A DNA stretch of 5,781 nt from Methanomicrobiales archaeon (lineage in GTDB: Archaea; Halobacteriota; Methanomicrobia; Methanomicrobiales; JACTUA01), in assembly GCA_028678635.1 (NCBI GenBank), contig JAJRDC010000213.1:1-5781 (forward strand). Direction: 5' to 3'. This document shows, piece by piece, positions 1 to 4,923 of this stretch. How positions within the stretch are numbered: the stretch's first letter is position 1; every line of letters starts with the position of its first letter. The position numbers were made by a program, and so were the translations under genes. The notes below the pieces were generated by a model. It did no database searches. It worked only from the letters and a program-made list of their open reading frames with translations, and had not been told where the DNA came from.

Positions 1-2
1 TG

Positions 3-311
3 GACCTGGCCTCCTTTGAGGGCACCATGTCGGACCAGCCCGCCAGCATGTACGTGAAGGTGGCCACCATCGGTGACCTGAAGGACACCCCCCGGGTCAA
101 GGAAGAGGTGTACAACGGCAACGTCGTCATCATCGACATCGGCCGCCTCAAGATGGACAAGATCACCTACGAGCGAGTGCTCAAGGACCTGAAAGACGTG
201 GCCAAGGACGTGAACGGGGACATCGTGGGGCTGGGCGACCAGCGCTACGTGGTGGTGACCCCCATGTCCGTGAAGATTGCCCGGGACAAGCTGGGCGGCG
301 GGGGCCTCTAG
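3..311 (+). CDS. sepF: Archaeal cell division protein SepF, 5'-truncated by the window edge
   Basis: SepF is a membrane-associated adaptor that tethers the FtsZ ring to the cell membrane; in FtsZ-containing archaea it is thought to be the main anchor. The visible 102 codons hold an acidic linker (DLASFEGT, then DQPAS) followed by the conserved core, which opens with MYVKVATIGDLKD, continues through the NGNVVIIDIGRL strand, and ends with a VNGDIVGLGDQRYVVVTP segment and a glycine-rich tail (GGGGL). An ATG at 27 could be read as the start, but the frame is open upstream to the window edge and the residues before it match the linker that normally follows the N-terminal amphipathic membrane-binding helix. 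I therefore treat the gene as beginning outside the window, with that helix missing from view. The stop TAG shares its last base with the GTG start of the next gene, so the two are probably co-translated. Family assignment is confident; the true start cannot be seen. Confidence 0.88.
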   Translation, partial: DLASFEGTMSDQPASMYVKVATIGDLKDTPRVKEEVYNGNVVIIDIGRLKMDKITYERVLKDLKDVAKDVNGDIVGLGDQRYVVVTPMSVKIARDKLGGGGL

Positions 312-829
312 TGCAGAGTGTCTTTCCCGGCCGCTGTCCCCTCTGTGATTCCGATATCGAATACCGATACCAGACAGAAACCATCCCCCATTTTTCTGAC
401 GTTCTCATCATCTCCTCGTCGTGTCCCTGCGGCTTCCACTACTGCGATACCCTGCTCCTCGCCGGAGGGGAACCGGCCCGGTGGCAGCTCAGGGTGACCT
501 CCGTCCAGGATCTCTCCATCCGGGTGGTCCGCGGGTCTTCTGGGACCATCGAGATTCCTGACCTTGGGGTGCGGATCGATCCCGGCCCCGCCTGCGAGGC
601 CTTTGTCTCCAACGTGGAGGGGATCCTCTGCCGGGTGATCCAGGTGGTGGAGCAGATCCTTCCTGGTCTCGAGGATACGGAGGGTGAGAATGCCGTCGCA
701 CTCCTCGAGAAGATTGGCCAGGTCCGGGAGGGGAAGCTCCCGGTCACTCTTGTCATCGAAGATCCCTGCGGCAACTCGGCCATCGTCTCGGAGAAGGCTG
801 AGAAGATCCCCCTTTCAGCAGGCGCCTGA
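311..829 (+). CDS. ZPR1-type zinc-finger domain protein (archaeal ZPR1-related)
   Basis: The 172-residue protein is a single archaeal ZPR1-like unit. It begins with a zinc-finger half CPLC (Cys9, Cys12), followed by the family-typical TIPHFSDVLIISSSC stretch and the second half C-P-CGF (Cys38, Cys40), with one more cysteine at 45. The rest (about 50-165) matches the beta-rich ZPR1 A/B-type domain, including SVQDLSIRVVRGSSGTIEIPDLG and a closing LVIEDPCGNSAI segment that recalls the DPxGNS signature of the family. Eukaryotic ZPR1 binds eEF1A and assists its folding; the archaeal single-domain version has no firmly assigned role that I know of. The start is GTG at 311, overlapping the sepF stop by one base (TAGTG); only a G-rich stretch (about 296-304) precedes it, so termination-reinitiation is likely. 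No T-rich terminator follows on the plus strand. Family call is strong; function is open. Confidence 0.85.
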   Translation: MQSVFPGRCPLCDSDIEYRYQTETIPHFSDVLIISSSCPCGFHYCDTLLLAGGEPARWQLRVTSVQDLSIRVVRGSSGTIEIPDLGVRIDPGPACEAFVSNVEGILCRVIQVVEQILPGLEDTEGENAVALLEKIGQVREGKLPVTLVIEDPCGNSAIVSEKAEKIPLSAGA

Positions 830-830
830 G

Positions 831-837
831 AAAAAAA
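831..837 (-). terminator. Poly-T tract terminator for the lysC-purM transcript
   Basis: The 15-base gap between two convergent stops contains seven A residues on the plus strand, i.e. T7 in the minus-strand transcript starting 8 bases after the purM stop. Archaeal RNA polymerase terminates at short U-rich tracts without needing a hairpin, so this is a plausible 3' end for the minus-strand unit. No equivalent T tract serves the opposing plus-strand gene. Confidence 0.5.
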
Positions 838-844
838 GAGGATC

Positions 845-1837
845 CTACCGGATCTCCAGCCCGTTTACCCGGACCCCGGATCCCTTGACGATCTCGCCCA
901 CCACGGCGGCTCCCGGGACCATGGAGAGCACCGCCGCCACCGATGCCGGCGGGACCACGTACGCATAGCCCATCCCCATGTTGAAGGTCCGGTACATCTC
1001 CACCGGGTTCACGTCACCCTTCTCCTGCAGCCAGGAGAAGACGGGTGGAACCGGCAGGGGCCGGGTGAAGGAGAACCCGTACTTGGTCAGCCGGGTGAAG
1101 TTGAGGAGACCGCCGCCGGTCACGTGGCACATGCCATGGACCTCGGCGGACCGGCAGACATCCAGCGCCTCCCGGTAGATCCGGGTGGGCACCAGCAGTT
1201 CCTCCCCCGCCGTCCTGCCATTGGGCAGCCGTTCGTCGTACGAGGCATGGGATTCGACGATCCGGCGGGCCAGCGAGAGGCCGTTGGAGTGGATCCCGCT
1301 GGAGGGGACGCCGATGATCCGGTCACCGGTGACGATGCTCTCCCCCGTGACAACCCGGCCCTTCTCCTGGACCCCCAGGCAGGTGCCTGCCAGGTCCAGG
1401 CCGTGGACCAGGTCCCGGAGCTGGGCGGTCTCCCCGCCCACGATATCAACGTTGGCCTGGCGGGCTCCCTCGTTCAGGCCCATCCCGATCTGCCGCATCG
1501 TCTCCACGGAAAGGCGTTCGGCGGCGATGTAGTCCACGAAGGCCACGGGTTCCACGTTCATGACAAGGAGATCGTTCACGTTCATGGCAATGCAGTCGAT
1601 CCCCACGGTCCGCCAGTTCTTCAGGCGGTCGGCGACCATCATCTTCGTGCCCACGCCGTCGGTGGTCAGGGCCAGGACATAGCCGCCGAACTCCATGAGG
1701 CCGGCATAGTGGCCGACGGAGCCGGCCATGCGGATCCACCCGTTCCGGCGGTAGGTGATCTGCCCGATGAGGGCCCGGATCGCCTCCTGGGCCAGGTCGA
1801 TGTCCACCCCGGACGCCCGGTACGTCTCCTTACCCAT
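845..1837 (-). CDS. purM: Phosphoribosylformylglycinamidine cyclo-ligase (AIR synthetase)
   Basis: PurM closes the imidazole ring of purines in the cytosol: it converts formylglycinamidine ribonucleotide and ATP to aminoimidazole ribonucleotide, ADP and phosphate. The 330-residue product is full length for the family and shows its landmarks in order: TDGVGTK at 59-65, the GIDCIAMNVNDL segment at 79-90, EPVAFVDYIA at 96-105, VGGETAQL at 133-140, PSSGIHSNG at 178-186, HVTGGG at 238-243 and FNMGMG at 285-290. These are the nucleotide- and phosphate-binding elements of the PurM/ThiL/HypE/SelD superfamily, and GIHSNG with HVTGGG points to PurM rather than its relatives. The ATG start is backed by a strong Shine-Dalgarno (GGAGG, 6 bases upstream). 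It overlaps the end of the upstream aspartate kinase gene by 8 bases, so the two are surely co-transcribed. No other pur gene is in view. Confidence 0.96.
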   Translation of the reverse strand: MGKETYRASGVDIDLAQEAIRALIGQITYRRNGWIRMAGSVGHYAGLMEFGGYVLALTTDGVGTKMMVADRLKNWRTVGIDCIAMNVNDLLVMNVEPVAFVDYIAAERLSVETMRQIGMGLNEGARQANVDIVGGETAQLRDLVHGLDLAGTCLGVQEKGRVVTGESIVTGDRIIGVPSSGIHSNGLSLARRIVESHASYDERLPNGRTAGEELLVPTRIYREALDVCRSAEVHGMCHVTGGGLLNFTRLTKYGFSFTRPLPVPPVFSWLQEKGDVNPVEMYRTFNMGMGYAYVVPPASVAAVLSMVPGAAVVGEIVKGSGVRVNGLEIR

Positions 1838-3230
1838 CCGGTTCCTCCGAGAGCCGGAACTCGTCGTGGAGGACCCGGACAGCCTTCGGGCCGTCGGCCT
1901 CCTTCACCACGAAGGAGACGTTCACCTCCGAGGACCCCTGGGAGATCATGATCACGTTGATGCCGGCAAGGCCCATGGCCGTGAAGATCCGGCCGGAGAT
2001 GCCCGGTGTTCCCGCCATCCCGGCCCCCACCACCGCCACGGCTGCCACGTCGGGGTTGGCCGTTACCTCCCGGACGATCCCCTGCTTTACCATGTCGGAG
2101 AGGGCTTCCACCGCCAGGTCCAGCTGGGCCGCGTCCACGAGGAGCGAGATGTTGGCCTCCGAGGACCCCTGGGAGATCATCATGATATTGATCTCCTTCT
2201 CGGCAAGGGCGGTAAAGATCATCCGGGCAACGCCGGGCCTCCCGATCATCTGGGCGCCGGTGATGGTGACGAGTGCCACGCCGGTGAAGTGGGTGAGGGC
2301 CTTCACCACTCTCCGGTCCTTCTTGGACTCCCTGACGATGCAGGTACCGGGGTGGGAGGGATTGAAGGAGTTCTTGACCCGGATGGGGATGTTCTTGCGC
2401 ATCGCCGGCTCGATGGAACGGGGGTGCATGACCCTGGCCCCGAAGTAGGAGAGCTCCATGGCCTCCAGGTACGACACCGAGGGGAGCACACGGGCGTCCC
2501 TGATCAGCCGGGGATCAGTGGTCATGATGCCGTCCACGTCCGTCCAGATCCAGACCTCGTCGGCCCCGATGGCGGTACCTATCACGGTTGCAGAGTAATC
2601 CGACCCGCTGCGGCCCAGGGTGGTGACCACGCCCTGGGAGGTGCAGCCCATGTAGCCCATGATCACGGGCACCGAGTCGGCGAGCAGGGGGAGGACACGG
2701 CCCCGGATCTTCGCCTCGCTCTCGGGCAGCACGATGGCGTCCCCGTGCTGCCCGGTGGTGACGAGGCCGGCCTCGCACCCGTCCAGCACCACCGAGGGAA
2801 CACCCTCCTGGCGCAGCGCCGCCCGGACCACCGGGGCCGAGAGCCGCTCCCCGAAAGAGATGATATAGTCCCTGGACCGGGGCGAGAGCTCCCGCAGGAT
2901 GTGGAGGCCGAAGAGCATGGCCTGGAGGTCTGCGAGGCGGGCATCCAGGATCCTCCCCACCTCGTCCACGTAGTCAGGGGCCACGGTCTCGAGGGCCGCC
3001 CGGTGCCTGGCCCGGAGGTTGTCGATGAACTCCTCGATGGCCGGCTTCTCCTTCGCCCGGACGGATTCGGTTGCCATCTCGATGAGCTGGCCCGTGACAC
3101 CGGATATGGCCGAGACGACCACCGCGAGTTCATGCCCCTGCGCATGGTATGGTTCCAGGATCTCCACCACCCGCCGGATCCGCTGGCCGTCGCCGACCGA
3201 GGTGCCTCCGAATTTCATGAGAAGCCGCAT
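1830..3230 (-). CDS. lysC: Aspartate kinase with two C-terminal ACT domains
   Basis: Aspartate kinase phosphorylates L-aspartate with ATP to aspartyl-4-phosphate, the committed step towards lysine/diaminopimelate, threonine and methionine. The 466-residue product has the amino-acid-kinase fold at about 1-295: KFGGTSVG at 6-13 (ATP/aspartate site), SFGERLSAPVV at 125-135, TTLGRSGSDYSA at 203-214, and WTDVDGIMTTDPR at 229-241, which contacts nucleotide. Two ACT domains follow at about 312-385 and 395-460, each with an IN(I/V)xMISQGSSE core; in the family these bind the feedback amino acid (threonine or lysine), so allosteric control is expected, though the effector cannot be read here. Length is close to the M. 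jannaschii enzyme (about 473). An in-frame GTG at 3245 would add five residues, but I chose the ATG at 3230: GGGAG lies 8 bases upstream and MRLLMKFGG is the usual beginning. purM follows, overlapping by 8 bases. Confidence 0.95.
   Translation of the reverse strand: MRLLMKFGGTSVGDGQRIRRVVEILEPYHAQGHELAVVVSAISGVTGQLIEMATESVRAKEKPAIEEFIDNLRARHRAALETVAPDYVDEVGRILDARLADLQAMLFGLHILRELSPRSRDYIISFGERLSAPVVRAALRQEGVPSVVLDGCEAGLVTTGQHGDAIVLPESEAKIRGRVLPLLADSVPVIMGYMGCTSQGVVTTLGRSGSDYSATVIGTAIGADEVWIWTDVDGIMTTDPRLIRDARVLPSVSYLEAMELSYFGARVMHPRSIEPAMRKNIPIRVKNSFNPSHPGTCIVRESKKDRRVVKALTHFTGVALVTITGAQMIGRPGVARMIFTALAEKEINIMMISQGSSEANISLLVDAAQLDLAVEALSDMVKQGIVREVTANPDVAAVAVVGAGMAGTPGISGRIFTAMGLAGINVIMISQGSSEVNVSFVVKEADGPKAVRVLHDEFRLSEEPDG
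1844..1848 (-). promoter_or_regulatory. Shine-Dalgarno site of purM inside the end of lysC
   Basis: On the minus strand a perfect GGAGG lies 6 bases before the purM ATG, inside the last codons of the aspartate kinase gene. This fixes the purM start and lets ribosomes load independently of, or re-load after, translation of the upstream gene. Confidence 0.75.
1925..2180. repeat. 25-base direct repeat pair inside lysC (ACT domain cores)
   Basis: Two identical 25-base copies lie at 1925-1949 and 2156-2180, 231 bases apart (77 codons, in frame). Read on the minus strand both encode MISQGSSE of the two ACT domains, with no synonymous difference across eight codons including three serines. The flanking codons differ. 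This is the core of a duplicated domain, not a mobile repeat. Confidence 0.8.
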
Positions 3231-3238
3231 TGCTCCCT

Positions 3239-3243
3239 CTCCC
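3239..3243 (-). promoter_or_regulatory. Shine-Dalgarno site of lysC
   Basis: On the minus strand GGGAG stands 8 bases before the ATG at 3230, a normal spacing. The alternative GTG start at 3245 would place this site inside the coding region, so it decides in favour of the ATG. A second GGGAG at 3233-3237 is too close (2 bases) to serve. Confidence 0.6.
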
Positions 3244-3260
3244 ACTACGCCTGACAGTTC

Positions 3261-3268
3261 TTTTATCT
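3261..3268 (+). promoter_or_regulatory. Candidate TATA box for tfrAB
   Basis: TTTTATCT is centred about 30 bases before the tfrA ATG. With the usual archaeal distance of about 26 bases from TATA centre to transcription start, the message would begin near 3291, only about four bases before the ATG, and no Shine-Dalgarno is visible in between. tfrA is therefore probably leaderless. A weaker alternative is CTATACC at 3271-3277, which would place the start after the ATG and is less likely. Confidence 0.45.
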
Positions 3269-3286
3269 CACTATACCACCCAGATC

Positions 3287-3293
3287 ATAATAA
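3287..3293 (-). promoter_or_regulatory. Candidate TATA box for the lysC-purM unit
   Basis: The minus-strand sequence TTATTAT is one of the few AT-only stretches in this GC-rich window. If transcription begins about 26 bases downstream of its centre, near 3264, the message would have a leader of roughly 34 bases that contains the GGGAG ribosome site. A second possibility is AGATAAAA (3261-3268 read on the minus strand), which would give a leader too short to include the ribosome site; I prefer the first. Confidence 0.4.
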
Positions 3294-3294
3294 G

Positions 3295-4923
3295 ATGCGT
3301 GCAGACGTGGCGCACGAGGCACATGTCCTCGTCATCGGCAGCGGCGGTGCCGGGGTGCGGGCAGCCCTCGAGGCCGCCCGGTACGGGGACGTGCTGCTGG
3401 TCACCAAATCCGTGGCCGGTAAAGGGGGCTGTACCCCCATGGCCGAGGGGGGGTACAACGCGGCTCTCCGGGAGGCCGACTCCTGCGTCGGGCACCTGGA
3501 GGACACGCTGAAGGGCGGGGCGTATTTAAACGACCTGGAGCTCGTGCAGATCCTGGTCAAGGAAGCTCCCGAGAGGCTCAGTGACCTGGTCCGGTGGGGA
3601 GCGGTCTTTGACGTCACCGAGAACTGCCAGGTGGCCCAGCGGGCGTTCGGAGGGCAGCGGTTCCCCCGGACCTGCTACGCCGGTGACCGGACGGGCCACG
3701 AGATGATGATGACGCTCCTCGAGCAGCTCCGGGCCAGCAACGTGGAGGTGCTCCAGGAGGTGACGGTGACGGACCTCCTGACCCGGGAGGGTACCGTCGT
3801 CGGCGCCGCGGTGCTGGACCGGGAAGGGAGACTGGAGGCGATCCGGGCCGACTCCACCATCCTTGCCACCGGCGGGGGAAGCCGGGTGTACGATGTCTCC
3901 ACGAACTCTGCCACCGGGACCGGCGACGGCTACTCCCTGGGATACGGGGCAGGGGCGGAGCTGATCGACATGGAGATGGTCCAGTTCCATCCCACCGGGG
4001 CGGTCTACCCGTATGATGCCCGGGGACGGCTCATCACCGAGGCGGTGCGGGGCGAGGGAGGGATCCTCCGGAACGCGAAGGGCGAGCGGTTCATGGTCCG
4101 GTACGACCCCGAGCGGATGGAGCTCTCCACCCGGGACGTGGTGGCCCGGGCCATCGCCCGGGAGATCCTGGAGGGCCGGGGCACGCCCCGGGGCGGCGTG
4201 TACCTGGACGTGACCCATCTCCCCGCGAAGCAGATTGAGGAGCGGCTCCCGGTGATGCTGGAGCAGTTCCTGGCCTTTGGCGTGGACATCCGGAAGGAGC
4301 CCATGGAGGTCTCCCCCACCGCCCACCATTTCATGGGCGGCCTCCGGATCACGTCCACCGGCCAAACCACGGTCCCCGGCCTCTTTGCCTGCGGCGAGGT
4401 GGCGGGCGGGGTCCACGGGGCCAACCGGCTGGGGGGGAACTCGCTCGCCGAGACCCAGGTCTTCGGGAAGAGGGCCGGGGAAGCGGCAGGAAGGGCCCCC
4501 TCACGGGGCCAGCAGCCCGAGGGAAGGCAGCTGGACCTTATCGAGCGCCGGCTGGAGGGATTCCTCTCCGGCATGGTGAACCCGGTCCCGGTGGAGCGGA
4601 AACTGCAGCAGACCATGTGGAAGGGGGCCGGTATCTTCCGGACCGGCGCCGAGCTCACCCAGGCGCTCACGGAGGTGGAGAAGCTGGGGCGGAAGAAGCT
4701 CCATGCCGCATCCCGGCTGAACCTGGCGGAGTGCATGACCGTGCACCACCTCTGCACCACCGCCATGCTCATCGTGAAATCAGCGCTTCTCCGGCCGGAG
4801 TCCCGGGGAGCTCATGTCCGGACCGACCTCACCCAGGCCCACGACGCGGCCACCTCCCCCTATGGCCATACCTACCTCTCGCAGTACCGGTCCGGGATCG
4901 AGATGAAGGGGGATTCGAAATGA
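3295..4923 (+). CDS. tfrA: Thiol:fumarate reductase subunit A (FAD-containing fumarate reductase)
   Basis: With TfrB this cytosolic enzyme reduces fumarate to succinate using CoM-SH and CoB-SH as electron donors, yielding the heterodisulfide CoM-S-S-CoB. The 542-residue subunit belongs to the succinate dehydrogenase/fumarate reductase flavoprotein family. It has an FAD dinucleotide fold at VLVIGSGGAGVRAALEAA (11-28), GGCTPMAEGGYNA (44-56), ILATGGG (189-195), and the active-site set aligned to E. coli FrdA: HPTG at 232-235, TEAVRGEGG at 248-256, Arg280 in LSTRD, His345 in HHFMGG, and GANRLGGNSLAE at 375-386 (Arg378). The C-terminal helical domain carries the SRGAHVRTD signature. The covalent-FAD histidine of SdhA/FrdA aligns with Cys46. 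The ATG at 3295 is chosen because family homology starts right after it; upstream in-frame codons lie antisense to lysC. No membrane anchor is encoded nearby, and tfrB follows directly, which favours TfrA over SdhA or L-aspartate oxidase. Confidence 0.92.
   Translation: MRADVAHEAHVLVIGSGGAGVRAALEAARYGDVLLVTKSVAGKGGCTPMAEGGYNAALREADSCVGHLEDTLKGGAYLNDLELVQILVKEAPERLSDLVRWGAVFDVTENCQVAQRAFGGQRFPRTCYAGDRTGHEMMMTLLEQLRASNVEVLQEVTVTDLLTREGTVVGAAVLDREGRLEAIRADSTILATGGGSRVYDVSTNSATGTGDGYSLGYGAGAELIDMEMVQFHPTGAVYPYDARGRLITEAVRGEGGILRNAKGERFMVRYDPERMELSTRDVVARAIAREILEGRGTPRGGVYLDVTHLPAKQIEERLPVMLEQFLAFGVDIRKEPMEVSPTAHHFMGGLRITSTGQTTVPGLFACGEVAGGVHGANRLGGNSLAETQVFGKRAGEAAGRAPSRGQQPEGRQLDLIERRLEGFLSGMVNPVPVERKLQQTMWKGAGIFRTGAELTQALTEVEKLGRKKLHAASRLNLAECMTVHHLCTTAMLIVKSALLRPESRGAHVRTDLTQAHDAATSPYGHTYLSQYRSGIEMKGDSK
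4906..4913 (+). promoter_or_regulatory. Shine-Dalgarno-like site of tfrB
   Basis: AAGGGGGA ends 6 bases before the tfrB ATG, within the last codons of tfrA. It supports the ATG at 4920 over the in-frame ATG at 4929 and, with the ATGA overlap, suggests coupled translation of the two subunits. Confidence 0.5.

Noticed and set aside
27..29. ATG at 27 as the sepF start
   Set aside because: The frame is open to the window edge and the residues before the ATG look like the acidic linker after the SepF membrane helix; a start at 27 would remove the membrane anchor.
819..828. Perfect 10-base palindrome (CAGGCGCCTG) at the end of the ZPR1-type gene as a terminator hairpin
   Set aside because: It has no loop, cannot fold into a stable hairpin, and is followed by A residues, not T, on the plus strand.
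1755..3254. A 499-codon plus-strand open frame opposite aspartate kinase, and a 275-codon one at 1124-1951 opposite purM
   Set aside because: Both are rich in His, Asp, Gly and Pro with no recognisable domain, as expected from the reverse strand of GC-rich genes; the minus strand carries unmistakable lysC and purM motifs throughout.
3019..3294. An in-frame upstream extension of tfrA by 92 codons
   Set aside because: These codons are antisense to the start of lysC and encode nothing SdhA-like; homology to the family starts just after the ATG at 3295, and the candidate promoter lies inside the extension.
3523..3530. TATTTAAA inside tfrA as an internal archaeal promoter
   Set aside because: It encodes Tyr-Leu-Asn in a conserved stretch of tfrA and no gene starts downstream at a suitable distance; most likely chance, though the TTA codon is rare here.
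3526..4416. A 296-codon minus-strand open frame opposite tfrA, plus 4872-5585 and 4988-5761 opposite tfrB
   Set aside because: Low-complexity composition, no family motif, and they lie antisense to well-conserved catalytic and cluster motifs. They are GC-driven shadows.
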